Below are positions 9,831 through 19,391 of a DNA stretch of 64,000 nucleotides, one piece after another. A model generated the notes under the pieces. The model worked only from the letters and a program-made list of their open reading frames with translations, ran no database searches and had not been told where the DNA came from. Position numbers and translations under genes: made by a program. The stretch lies in the NCBI RefSeq assembly GCF_001298105.1, contig NZ_LGJH01000164.1, forward strand, positions 62,001-126,000, in the 5' to 3' direction. This stretch comes from Novosphingobium sp. ST904 (GTDB lineage: Bacteria > Pseudomonadota > Alphaproteobacteria > Sphingomonadales > Sphingomonadaceae). Each line of letters opens with the position of its first letter. Within the stretch, counting starts at the first letter, position 1.

Positions 9831-10800
9831 GACGAGACCGCCTGCGCGAATCCGCCCGTCAGCGCAAGGCCGGTATCCTCATGCCAGCGCAGGGTGCGCC
9901 CGGTGCGTCGGGCAAGCTCGGCTTCCCATTTCGCTGGGACTTGCGCACGCACGCGGGGGTGGGCGGTGAGCAGCAGCGTGCCCGGTTCCTGCACGCGCTC
10001 CGCCTGCCGCAGCAGGAGCCTTGCGCAGGCGCCTGCGCGATCGTGGCGCAGCCGGTGGAGAATCGAGGGGCGTTCCAGCCGTGCGACAAGCTGGACGAAA
10101 CCGAAGCCGTTCATCGCCGTGGACTGGTGCGGCCAATGGTCCAGCGCCTGCGCCAGCGCCGCGTCCACGCGCGGCGGTCGTCCTTGCGCTCCAGCGACGG
10201 GAAATCGATGCCGATCGATCCGCCCAGGTCGAACTGGCTCACGGCGCGGGCGATTGCGGGGACTGCCGCCAGCGCGAGCGCGCGGGGGGCAAGGGCGCCG
10301 TCGATGTCGATCAGCGTCATCGCCGGGGTCGGGATCACGAGAATCGCCCCGCCATCGAAAGTCAGTTCGCCGTCGAGCGCCTCGCCCGCCAGTTCGGGCC
10401 AGGGGTCATCCGGGAACTGCCTGAGCTTGCGCACGGGAAAGCCGGTTCCGCGAAGCGAATCGGCGAGCGTGGGGGCAGGGCGGGGCGCGAGATCGGTGAT
10501 TTTCGCCTGGGCCCGTTTGAGGCGGCCGGATTCGGCCATGGTGGCACGGGTGACGATCGCGCGCACCGGGGCACCTTCGCTGGCCTGGGCGGGCAGTCCA
10601 TCTACCAGCGCTTCCTCGCCCGACGGGAAGCGCAGGGTTCCGCGCGTCGCCCCTTTCGCGCGGGCGATGAGCACGGCGTCCGCCACTTCCCCGGCGACGA
10701 GGCTTCCGTACCACTGCAAGCGGGCCGAGAGCACTTCGCCGCCATCAACGAGGATCGCGCGGCTTTCGCCGATCCCGTCCTCGACCAGCCACTCAGGCAT
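9827..10800 (-). CDS. Short ribonuclease E/G-like protein (one frameshift)
   Basis: A 324-residue relative of RNase G/E catalytic domains. Visible motifs are GGAILVIPTPAMTLIDIDGA and later GGSIGIDFPSLERKDDR, which correspond to the DNase I-like catalytic Asp motifs of the family. No S1-type extension or C-terminal scaffold is present. The ATG at 10800 follows maf by 20 bases, and the 3' end overlaps yacG. The frame breaks near 10168: one G of a GG pair is missing in the RRAVDAALAQAL segment (gcgtggac for gcggtggac). The repaired frame ends ALTGGFAQAVSS. Activity on RNA is inferred from the motif, and substrates are unknown. Confidence 0.75.
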
Positions 10801-10820
10801 CGGGCATTTCTGCGGAAATC

Positions 10821-11444
10821 TCAGGCAAGGGCGAAGCCCGCCGCCCTGAGGAGGGCGCGGGTCTCGTAGAGGGGGAGGCCGACCACGCCGGAATGGCTGC
10901 CGGAGATCGAGGTGATGAGACCCTCTGCACTGCCCTGGATGGCATAGCCGCCCGCCTTGCCGTCCCATTCACCGCCGGCGATGTAGCTGTCTATCTCTTC
11001 GGCGGTGAGCGACTTGAAGTGCACGATCGTTTCGGACAGCCGTTCGCGCAGCAAGCCTTCGGGAGACTTCAGCGCGATTGCGGAGAGCACGCGGTGGCGG
11101 CGGCCGGACAGCAGCGCCAGACAGGCGCGCGCGGTTGTTTCGTCCTCGGCCTTGGGCAGGATGCGGCGGCCGCAGGCAACCACGGTGTCTCCGGCAAGGA
11201 CGTGGGCGTCTCCGGCGTTCACCGCGAGGGCCTTTTCACGCGCCATGCGGCGGGCATACTCGCGGGGAATCTCCCGCGCGTGGGCGGTCTCGTCGATATC
11301 GGCGGCCATGACGGCGTGAGGCACGATGCCGAGCCGGCCGATCAATTCGCGGCGGCGCGGGCTGGCCGAGGCAAGAATGAGTCGAAGGTCTCGCGGGGCG
11401 GGGCAAGCGTCCTGCGAAGCGATGGGGTCACCCGGCGGGGACAC
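10821..11444 (-). CDS. maf: Maf-family nucleoside triphosphate pyrophosphatase
   Basis: House-cleaning pyrophosphatase that hydrolyses non-canonical nucleotides. The family signature LILASASPRRRELI is near the N-terminus, the conserved AREKALAV and HVLAGDTVV segments follow, and SISGSHSGVVGLPLYET ends the domain. The frame is open for a long way upstream. I chose the GTG at 11444, just after the infA stop, which gives 207 residues. This leaves about 20 extra N-terminal residues before the signature, so a later start is possible. The gene sits between infA and the RNase E/G-like gene and is probably cotranscribed with them. Confidence 0.9.
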   Translation of the reverse strand: MSPPGDPIASQDACPAPRDLRLILASASPRRRELIGRLGIVPHAVMAADIDETAHAREIPREYARRMAREKALAVNAGDAHVLAGDTVVACGRRILPKAEDETTARACLALLSGRRHRVLSAIALKSPEGLLRERLSETIVHFKSLTAEEIDSYIAGGEWDGKAGGYAIQGSAEGLITSISGSHSGVVGLPLYETRALLRAAGFALA

Positions 11445-11448
11445 GGTT

Positions 11449-11694
11449 TCAGTACTGACCGGGGCCACCGCGACCTGGCATGAAACGGTAGGTGATGCGA
11501 CCCTTGGTAAGGTCGTAAGGGGTGAGCTCGACGAGAACTTCGTCACCGACCAGCACGCGGATGCGGTTCTTGCGCATTTTTCCGGCGGTGTGGCCAAGGA
11601 CTTCGTGGCCGTTTTCCAGCTCCACGCGGAACATCGCATTAGGCAGGAGTTCTACGACCCGGCCGCGCATTTCGAGGAGTTCTTCTTTCGCCAT
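11449..11694 (-). CDS. infA: Translation initiation factor IF-1
   Basis: An 81-residue OB-fold protein beginning MAKEELLEMRGRVVELLPN, with the conserved HTAGKMRKNRIRVLVGD and DLTKGRITYRF segments. The C-terminus has an extra MPGRGGPGQY tail compared with the 72-residue E. coli protein. IF-1 blocks the A site during initiation. It is the first gene of the leftward infA-maf-RNase-yacG run, with maf starting within a few bases of its stop. Confidence 0.97.
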   Translation of the reverse strand: MAKEELLEMRGRVVELLPNAMFRVELENGHEVLGHTAGKMRKNRIRVLVGDEVLVELTPYDLTKGRITYRFMPGRGGPGQY

Positions 11695-11915
11695 TGGCGA
11701 TCATTACCCGTAAGCTTGCTGCAACATCGCGCGCGGCATACCCACGACGCGCCAAAAATGGAAGCCTCGCCTGCGGCACGCCTGCAAACTCCCATTGCGA
11801 CGAATGCCGGTGTTCTTGCGACAAAATGTTACCCCGCAGCGCCTTGAAGCCATTTCGCACTCGCGGCATCAGCGCCGTGGGGACGGGGGAATTCATTTCT
11901 TGGCGGAGAGTAGAC

Positions 11916-14487
11916 TTGCGGTGCGTGCATCTCATCCCTTTGGCTGCGGGCGTATGCCTGCCGGCCCTTGCCATGGGGCAGACGATTTCCAATCCGGTGA
12001 CCGTGAGTGCGGCCGCCGGACTGGAAGCCGGGCTGGCTGGCAGCGGCGCGGCGGTGCCCGTGGCGGCACAGGATGCGCCTGCGGTTCAGGATGAAGACAA
12101 GGACGAAGACCCGCTGGAGGTCAGCACCGGGGACATCGTCGTCGTCGCGCCGCGCATCCGTGGGCAACTCGACGTTCCCAACCAGCCCATCGCCACTTTC
12201 GACGAGAACGACATCGCCGCTTACGGGGCGGATTCGATCGGCGACCTGATCGCCGCGATCTCGCCGCAGACCGGCAGCGGGCGTGGACGCGGTTCGGGTA
12301 CGCCGGTGATCCTCGTCAACGGCCAGCGCATCACCAGTTTCCGCGAGATGCGCAACATCCCGCCCGAAGCCATTCGCAAGATGGAAGTCCTGCCCGAGGA
12401 AGTGGCGCTGCGCTTCGGCTATCCGGCCAACCAGCGCGTCGTGAACATGATCCTCAAGGACCAGTTCTCCGCCACGACCGTTGCCGGCGAATACAATCGC
12501 CCGACGCGCGGCGGCTATGACAATTACGAACTGGAAAGCGGCATCGTGAAGATCGCCGGCCCGCGCCGGTACAACTTCAACGCCAAGTACACCGATACCT
12601 CGATGCTCACCGAGAGCGAGCGGAACGTGCGGCAGGAGGATTCGTCGCGGCCCACCGTGGCGGGCGATCCCGATCCGGCGCGTTACCGCAGCCTCGCGGC
12701 GGCAGACAGCGAATTCGTGGCGAACGGCACGATGACCCAGAGCCTTGGCGAACAGGGGCTTGCCGGGTCGATCACGGCCAACGGCACATTCACGCACTCG
12801 GTCACCACCTCGCTGTCGGGTCTGGATACCGTCACGCTGACGTCGCCTTCCGGCAGCAGCGAGATCAGGGCCTTGCCCGATCCGCTGACGTCGCGGGTGG
12901 TGACGGACATTTTTCGAGGCGGGGCTCGGCTACAATGCCATGATCGGCCAGTGGATGTTCAACATCACCGGCGACGGCAGCTATACGGATGCCGAGACCC
13001 GCACCGACCGGCGCCGGGACCTGACCGGATTGCAGGATGCGGCAGAGGCCGGCAGTCTCGACGTGGCAGGTGCCTTGCCCTTCGTGCCGGGCGCCGGTGT
13101 GGATGTCGCGCGCAGTCGCACGACCGGGCTGTCCTCTCTCGCGACGCTTTCCGGCACGCCCTTCAGCATGCCGGCGGGGGATGCGAACCTCACCTTCAAG
13201 GGCGGGTATGACTTCAGCCAGGTCCGGAGCGAGACGACGGCGATCAACGGCGCCGGCAGCAAGCTCACGCGCGGGGACGTTTCGGCAGGCGTCAACCTGG
13301 CGATTCCGCTCACCAGCCAGGGCGATTTTCTGGGCGGGATCGGCGATCTTGCGCTGAATGTCAGCGCCGGGCTCGACCATCTTTCCGACTTCGGCACTCT
13401 CACTGACTGGAGCGCCGGTCTCACCTGGTCGCCGACCGGCAAGCTGACCTTCCAGGCGAGCTACCTCGTCGACGAGGCCGCGCCGACGCTGGCATTGCTC
13501 GGCGCCCCGAACGTGCTCACCTACAATGTCTCGGTCTACGATTTCACGCGGAACACCACCGCGCTGGTGACGGTGCTGACCGGCGGTAACCAGGATCTCG
13601 TCAAGGAAAAGCAGCGCGACATCAAGATGTCGGCGACGTGGGAGCTGCCCTTCATGGAGCGCTCGAACCTGCTCGTCGAGTATTTCCACAATCGCTCCTC
13701 GAACGTCAGCGAAGCTTTCCCGATGCTCACGCCGGCCGTGGAGGTGGCGTTCCCGGGCCGTGTCCAGCGCGACGAGGCAGGCAACCTGACCTATGTCGAC
13801 CGGCGCGCGGTGACGTTCGACGAGGAAACCAGTTCGCGTATCCGCTGGGGGCTGAATCTCTCGGGCAATCTCGGTAGCCAGAACGGGCAGGGCGGTCCGG
13901 GCGGTCCGGGCGGACCTCCTTCCGGCGGCGGTACGCGTCCCGGCGGGGCGCCGGGCGGTCGTGGCGGGCCGCCGATGATGGGGCCCGGAGGCCCCGGCGG
14001 GAAGGGCGGTCGCTGGAACATCTCCGTCTATCATACCTGGCGCTTCACGGACCGCGTGACGATTGCGGACGGGGTGGAGACGCTCGACCAGCTCAATGGC
14101 GAGGCGCTGACGGCCGGCGGCGTTCCGCGCCATGCGATCGAGGCCGAGGGCGGTCTGTTCAGGAACGGCTACGGCCTGCGCCTCAAGGCCGAATGGGAAG
14201 CGCCCACGCATGTCAACGGCAGCGGCGCGCCGACCAGTTCCGACTTGCGGTTCGGCAGCACTTTCGACGTGAACCTGCGCCTGTTCGCCGATCTCGGCAG
14301 GAACGAGGCCCTTGTGGCGAAGATGCCCTTCCTCAAGGGCGCGCGGCTTTCGCTGACGGCGGACAACCTGCTCGATTCGCGGCAGAAGGTCACCGATCAG
14401 AACGGCCTGGTGCCTATCGCCTATCAGGCTGCCTACCGCGAGCCGCAGGGCCGGGTGCTTGGCATAGATTTTCGCAAGATGTTCTGA
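11916..14487 (+). CDS. TonB-dependent outer-membrane receptor with Gly/Pro-rich loop (one frameshift)
   Basis: An outer-membrane active transporter of unknown substrate. A hydrophobic signal peptide (HLIPLAAGVCLPALAMG) precedes an acidic linker and a plug domain (SIGDLIAAISPQTGSGRGRG, then VILVNGQRI and IRKMEVLPEEVALRFGYP). A long beta-barrel follows, ending in the typical Phe (GIDFRKMF). I chose the TTG at 11916 because ggagag lies 5 bases upstream; ATG starts further upstream are in frame but less convincing. Bases near 13884-14013 encode a Gly/Pro-rich insertion. The frame breaks near 12914, where five Ts need to be four to join TDIF to EAGLGYNAMIG. The repaired length is 856 residues. Confidence 0.83.
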
Positions 14488-14491
14488 TCGT

Positions 14492-14524
14492 CCCCCCTTC
14501 CCGGACCTGATCCGGGAAGAGGGG
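14492..14524. repeat. Intergenic hairpin between the receptor gene and uvrC
   Basis: Inverted repeat CCCCcCTTCCCGGA-cctga-TCCGGGAAGaGGGG. The inner 9 bp are perfect and the outer 4 bp follow one mismatch. No T-run follows, so it is not a classical Rho-independent terminator. It shares the CCCGGA...TCCGGG core with several other intergenic hairpins in this window. Confidence 0.6.
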
Positions 14525-14569
14525 AGGAGACCGCTTCCCCTTCAGCGCTTCAATCTCTATCTGGCGCTC

Positions 14570-16513
14570 ATGGCGCGAACACCTGCCGGTACTCCCGAAC
14601 ACCCCAATGGCACCGAACGCTTCAACGAGGAGCGGGCGCGCGACACGCTGCGCGGTTCGGACCAGCCCGATCTGCAAGCCGGCGTGGAGGTCATCCGCGA
14701 GACGGTGCGGACCCTCCCGGCCAAGCCCGGCGTCTACCGCATGCAGGATGCCCGCGGCGACGTGCTCTACGTGGGCAAGGCGCGGGTGCTGAGGAACCGG
14801 GTGGCCAACTATACCCAGTGGGAGCGCCTTCCCGGACGGCTCCAGCGCATGGTCAGCCAGACGCGTTCGATGACCATCGTCACCACCAATTCCGAGGCGG
14901 AGGCGCTGCTGCTCGAAGCGCAACTGATCAAGCGCTTTCGCCCGGCCTACAACGTGCTGCTGCGGGACGACAAGTCGTTCCCCTTCATCCTGCTGCGCGC
15001 CGATCACGACTTTCCGCGCATCATGAAGCACCGGGGCGCGCGCAAGATGAAGGGCAATTACTACGGCCCCTTCGCCAGCGCCGGTTCGGTCAACACCACG
15101 ATCAACGCGCTTCAGAAGCTGTTCCTGCTGCGCTCCTGCACCGACAGCTTCTTCTCGCGGCGCGACCGGCCCTGCCTGCTCTACCAGATCAAGCGCTGCT
15201 CGGCCCCCTGCGTGGGGCGTATCGACGAGGCGGGCTACGGCGAACTCGTGAAGGAGGCCAAGGACTTCCTTGGCGGCAAATCGAGTGCGGTGCAGAAGAA
15301 GATCGAGAGCCAGATGGCCGAAGCTGCGGAATCGCTGGACTTCGAACGCGCGGCGATGCTGCGCGACCGTCTGCGCGCGGCGACCTTCATCCAGGGCAGC
15401 CAGGCGATCAATGCCGAGGGCATGGACAGCGCCGATATCTTCGCGATGGCCTGCAAGAACGGGCAAGTCGGCGTGCAGGCCTTCTTCATTCGCGGCGGCC
15501 AGAACTGGGGCCACCGCGCCTTCTTCCCGACCCATACCGAAGGGCTGTCGGAAGAGGAGGTGTTCCAGAGCTTCCTTGCCCAGTTCTACGAGGAAGTGCC
15601 GCCTTCGCGCACGATCCTGGTCGACCGGGAATTGCCCGAGGCCGAACTCATGGCCGAGGCGTTCCGAGAACTGGCGGGCGGCAAGGTCGAGATTTCGGTG
15701 CCCCAGCGCGGAAATCGGCGGCGCCTGATCGAACAGGCGATGCGCAATGCCGTGGAAGCGCTTGACCGCCGGATGGCCGAGCGCGGTTCCCAGGCGAAGA
15801 TCTGGCGCGAGATGGCGGAATTCCTCGAACTGCCGGACCTGCCGCAGCGCGTGGAAGTCTACGACAACTCGCACATTCAGGGCAGCAAGGCTGTCGGCGC
15901 GATGGTGGTGGCGGGGCCGGAGGGCTTCCTCACCAGCCAGTACCGCAAGTTCAATATCCGCGAGGCGCAGTCGAACGACGATTTCGCGATGATGCGCGAG
16001 GTCATGACCCGTCGCTTCGGCCGCGTGCAGGAAGAAGACCCCGAGCGTGAGAGCGGCACCTGGCCGGACCTCGTGCTGATCGACGGCGGCAAAGGCCAGA
16101 TGAGCGCGGTGAAGGACGCGCTGGAAGAACTCGGCATCGAGGACGTGAACCTCATCGCCATCGCCAAGGGGCCGAACCACGGGCGTGAGGGGCGCGAGGT
16201 GTTCCATTTCCCCGACGGGCGCGAGAAGATGCTGCCGGTCAATTCGCCGCTGCTGTTCCATCTCCAGCGTCTGCGCGACGAAGTGCACCGCTTCGTCATC
16301 GGGGCGCACCGGGCGAAGCGCAGCCGGGCGATCACCGCCAGCCCGCTTGACGAGATTCCCGGCATCGGCCCGGCCCGCAAGCGCGCCTTGCTGCTCCACT
16401 TCGGCACGGCCGGAAAAGTGCGTGCCGCCAGCCTTGCCGATCTCCAGCGCGCACCCGGCGTCAGTGCGGCGGTCGCGCAGACGATCTACGATTTCTACCA
16501 TCCGAACGGCTGA
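14570..16513 (+). CDS. uvrC: Excinuclease ABC subunit C
   Basis: Dual-incision endonuclease of nucleotide excision repair, 647 residues. Domains in order: an N-terminal GIY-YIG nuclease (PGVYRMQD...DVLYVGKARVLRNRV), a cysteine-rich region (CTDSF, CLLYQIKRCSAPCVGRI), a UVR motif (KIESQMAEAAESLDFERAA), an RNase H-like endonuclease core with EVYDNSHIQG and VLIDGGKGQ, and a C-terminal tandem HhH region (IPGIGPARKRALL). The first 50 residues are an N-terminal extension compared with E. coli, so a later start is possible. It stands alone on the plus strand downstream of the receptor gene. Confidence 0.97.
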   Translation: MARTPAGTPEHPNGTERFNEERARDTLRGSDQPDLQAGVEVIRETVRTLPAKPGVYRMQDARGDVLYVGKARVLRNRVANYTQWERLPGRLQRMVSQTRSMTIVTTNSEAEALLLEAQLIKRFRPAYNVLLRDDKSFPFILLRADHDFPRIMKHRGARKMKGNYYGPFASAGSVNTTINALQKLFLLRSCTDSFFSRRDRPCLLYQIKRCSAPCVGRIDEAGYGELVKEAKDFLGGKSSAVQKKIESQMAEAAESLDFERAAMLRDRLRAATFIQGSQAINAEGMDSADIFAMACKNGQVGVQAFFIRGGQNWGHRAFFPTHTEGLSEEEVFQSFLAQFYEEVPPSRTILVDRELPEAELMAEAFRELAGGKVEISVPQRGNRRRLIEQAMRNAVEALDRRMAERGSQAKIWREMAEFLELPDLPQRVEVYDNSHIQGSKAVGAMVVAGPEGFLTSQYRKFNIREAQSNDDFAMMREVMTRRFGRVQEEDPERESGTWPDLVLIDGGKGQMSAVKDALEELGIEDVNLIAIAKGPNHGREGREVFHFPDGREKMLPVNSPLLFHLQRLRDEVHRFVIGAHRAKRSRAITASPLDEIPGIGPARKRALLLHFGTAGKVRAASLADLQRAPGVSAAVAQTIYDFYHPNG

Positions 16514-16658
16514 CCGCTTCCATACGAACGGCCGACTCCCATCGACGAACGACATGGCCGCTACGCGACACTTCGCGCTAGGACGCGCGCATTCGCTTGC
16601 GCGCGGGGTGGACCTGCGCATCAGCATCAAAGCCGATTTCCCGGAGCTTCAGCCTCTC

Positions 16659-19355
16659 ATGCGTTCTTCCCTGCGTAACCTTGTCACGGCCGGCGCCGTG
16701 ATTGCTTTCGCCGTTTCCACGCACGCTTTCGCCGCAGCCGTACCGCCCGCCGCTTCGGGCGCGCCAGTGCCGCTGGCCGACACCGTGCCAAGCGACCTGC
16801 CGCGCAGCGCCCGGCCCAGCCACTACCGCATCGAGGTCACTCCCGATGCCGAGAAGCTGACGTTCACCGGCACGGTCTCGATCGATCTCACCGTCTTCAC
16901 CGCCAGCGATGCGCTGACCCTGCACGGAAACGGCCTCACCGTCTCCGCCGCGAAGCTGGTCGCCGAGAACGGCATGCAGATCGCGCTCCAGACCAGTGCC
17001 GACGACAAGGCTCAGACCCTGCGCTTCGCTGCGGGCAAGGCCATCGCGCCGGGCAATTACCGCCTCGACGTGACATATGCGGGCAAGATCGGCACCCAGC
17101 CTTCCGGCCTCTTCGCGCTCGACTATCCCGACAAGCGCACCGGCAAGGACGTGCGCGGCATCTTCACCCAGTTCGAGGCGCCTGAAGCCCGACGGTTCGT
17201 GCCCAGCTTCGACGAACCCAGCTACAAGGCAACGTTCGACCTTTCCGCGGTCGTCCCCGCAGATCGCATGGCGATCAGCAACATGCCGGTGAAGGGCCAG
17301 GAAGCACTCTCCGGAGGACTCAAGCGCGTGACGTTCGCGACGACGCCGAAGATGAGCTCCTACCTGCTGTTCTTCGGCATGGGCGACTTCGAGCGCAGCG
17401 CTATGAAGGCGGCGGACGGCGTGGAAGTGGGCATCGTCTCGCCCACCGGCAGCGGCGCGAAGGCGGACTATGCCCGTGACGGGCTCGCCCAGATCCTGCC
17501 GTGGTTCGACGATTACTTCGGCGTGAAGTTCCCGCTGCCCAAGCTCGACAACATTGCAGCGCCCGGCTCGTCGCAGTTCTTCGGCGCGATGGAGAACTGG
17601 GGCGCGATCATGACTTTCGAGCGCATCCTTCTGCTCGACCCCGCCGTGACCAGCCCCGCCGGCAAGCAGAGCATCTACAGCGTGCAGGCGCACGAAACCG
17701 CGCACCAGTGGTTCGGCGATCTCGTGACGATGGCGTGGTGGGACGACATCTGGCTGAACGAAGGCTTCGCGAGCTGGATGGCCGACAAGGTCACCGACCA
17801 CTTCAATCCCGAGTGGAACTGGAAGCTGAACGGCATCGACGGCCGCGAAGGCGCCATGGCGCTCGACGCGCTGCCGACCACGCACCCGGTTGTGCAGAAG
17901 GTCCGCACCGTTTCCGAGATGGAACAGGCCTTCGATTCGATCACCTACCAGAAGGGTCAGGCGGTCATCTCGATGCTGGAAGACTATGTCGGCGCCGATA
18001 CCTGGCGTGCGGGCATGCAGACCTACATGCGCAATCACGCCTATTCGAACACCAGCAGCCGCGACCTCTGGGGGGCCATGGAATCGGCAGGCGGCAAGGA
18101 CGTTGACCTCATCGCCGAGGCATTCACCCACACGCCCGGCGTGCCGCTGCTGCGCGTGAACGTCTCGGCTTGCGCTAACGGCAAGACCCGTCTCGACCTG
18201 ACGCAGGATGCCTTCTCGCTCGATCCTTCGGCGCGTGCCTCCTCGACAAACGGCGGCGAGAAGCCGACCTGGCCGATGCCGCTACTGATCCGCGCCGGTA
18301 ACGGCGAGCCGATGCGCCACCTGATGAGCGGCCGGACCGAGAGCCTGACCGTTGACAGCTGCGATGCCGTGCTCGTTAACGCGGGCCAGCTCGGCTATTA
18401 CCGCACACTCTACAACGGCAAGGCGCTCGATGCGCTGGTCTCCTCGTTCGGCTCGCTTGCGCCAATCGATCAGTACGGGTTGCTGCGCGACAATCTCTCG
18501 CTGTCGCTGGCCGGTTATCAGGACATGTCGGCGGGCCTGCGTCTGCTGGCCTCGGTGCCTGGAACCGCCGATGCGACGCTGGCGGGCAAGGTCGTCGGCC
18601 AGTGGGAGAGTGTCTACGGCTTGCTTGACGATGCCAGGGTGAAGGACAAGCTCGCCGCGCGCATCTCGAAGACCTGGGCGCCGCGTCTCGACCAGCTGGG
18701 CTTCGATCCGGTCGCGAACGAGCCGCTGACCGATACCAAGCTGCGTGCGCAACTGATCGACAGCCTCGGCTCGATCGGCGACAAGCGCGTCGTGGCCGAG
18801 GCGCGCCGCCGTCTTCAGGGCCTTGCCGCCGATCCCAAGTCGCTGGACGGTCCGCTCAAGGGAACCTGGCTCGGCGTCGCCGCGAGCAACGCGACCCGCG
18901 CCGACTGGGACCTGCTGCGCCAGCAGGCGGCCCGGGCCACAAGCTTCGTCGAACGCCAGCTCTACTACACCGACCTCGGCATGGCGCCGGATGAGGCCAT
19001 CGCCAGGGACGCCCTTGCGCTCGCCATTTCCGGCACGCCGGATGCCACAAGCGCCTCGCAGATCATCACCACGGTCGGCCGCGCACATCCCGAGATGACC
19101 TTCGATTTCGTCCGCGAACATCAGGCGGTGGTTGACGGGCTGATCGAACATTCCGGCCGCGCCCGCTTCTTCGCGCGCATTGTCGGGTCCACCACGAACC
19201 CGGAGATGGTCGGCAAGATCGAGGCCTATGCCGCCACGCTTCCGGCCGATGAGGCGAAGCCCGTGGTGCAGGCGCTGACCGGGCTGAAGGAGCGGCTGGC
19301 CAACCGGCCGCGCCAGCGGGCCGAGGTCGCGGCCTGGGTCAAGAAGGCCAGGTAA
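16659..19355 (+). CDS. M1-family zinc aminopeptidase, secreted
   Basis: An 898-residue metallopeptidase that removes N-terminal amino acids from peptides. A signal peptide (VTAGAVIAFAVSTHAFAAA) places it in the periplasm. The substrate-recognition motif is GAMENWG and the zinc site is HETAHQWFGD with the third ligand in NEGFASW, matching HExxH-x18-E. An ERAP1-like helical C-terminal domain fills the last 350 residues. The ATG at 16659 is chosen because it begins the signal peptide; upstream in-frame sequence overlaps uvrC. PepN-like by family, but it belongs to the exported aminopeptidase group, so I give no symbol. Confidence 0.93.
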   Translation: MRSSLRNLVTAGAVIAFAVSTHAFAAAVPPAASGAPVPLADTVPSDLPRSARPSHYRIEVTPDAEKLTFTGTVSIDLTVFTASDALTLHGNGLTVSAAKLVAENGMQIALQTSADDKAQTLRFAAGKAIAPGNYRLDVTYAGKIGTQPSGLFALDYPDKRTGKDVRGIFTQFEAPEARRFVPSFDEPSYKATFDLSAVVPADRMAISNMPVKGQEALSGGLKRVTFATTPKMSSYLLFFGMGDFERSAMKAADGVEVGIVSPTGSGAKADYARDGLAQILPWFDDYFGVKFPLPKLDNIAAPGSSQFFGAMENWGAIMTFERILLLDPAVTSPAGKQSIYSVQAHETAHQWFGDLVTMAWWDDIWLNEGFASWMADKVTDHFNPEWNWKLNGIDGREGAMALDALPTTHPVVQKVRTVSEMEQAFDSITYQKGQAVISMLEDYVGADTWRAGMQTYMRNHAYSNTSSRDLWGAMESAGGKDVDLIAEAFTHTPGVPLLRVNVSACANGKTRLDLTQDAFSLDPSARASSTNGGEKPTWPMPLLIRAGNGEPMRHLMSGRTESLTVDSCDAVLVNAGQLGYYRTLYNGKALDALVSSFGSLAPIDQYGLLRDNLSLSLAGYQDMSAGLRLLASVPGTADATLAGKVVGQWESVYGLLDDARVKDKLAARISKTWAPRLDQLGFDPVANEPLTDTKLRAQLIDSLGSIGDKRVVAEARRRLQGLAADPKSLDGPLKGTWLGVAASNATRADWDLLRQQAARATSFVERQLYYTDLGMAPDEAIARDALALAISGTPDATSASQIITTVGRAHPEMTFDFVREHQAVVDGLIEHSGRARFFARIVGSTTNPEMVGKIEAYAATLPADEAKPVVQALTGLKERLANRPRQRAEVAAWVKKAR

Positions 19356-19385
19356 AAAGGGGCAGGGGGGCTATGCTCCCCTGCC
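19354..19385 (-). terminator. Terminator between converging aminopeptidase and cupin genes
   Basis: Inverted repeat GGCAGGGGgg-ctatg-ctCCCCTGCC, about 10 bp. Read leftward it is followed by CCTTTTTACC, which serves the minus-strand cupin gene. Read rightward only a weak pyrimidine run follows. Confidence 0.6.
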
Positions 19386-19391
19386 TTCCCC

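Noticed and set aside
12895..12930. Programmed ribosomal frameshift in the TonB receptor at the T-run
   Set aside because: A T5 run could be slippery, but no stimulatory structure is evident and twelve other frameshifts in the window share no slippery motif.
13884..14013. Tandem-repeat array or CRISPR-like structure in GC-rich repeats
   Set aside because: The repeats are short codon-level Gly/Pro repeats inside a coding frame, with no spacers.
14414..16630. 738-codon minus-strand open frame opposite uvrC
   Set aside because: It is antisense to uvrC, which has all expected domains on the plus strand.
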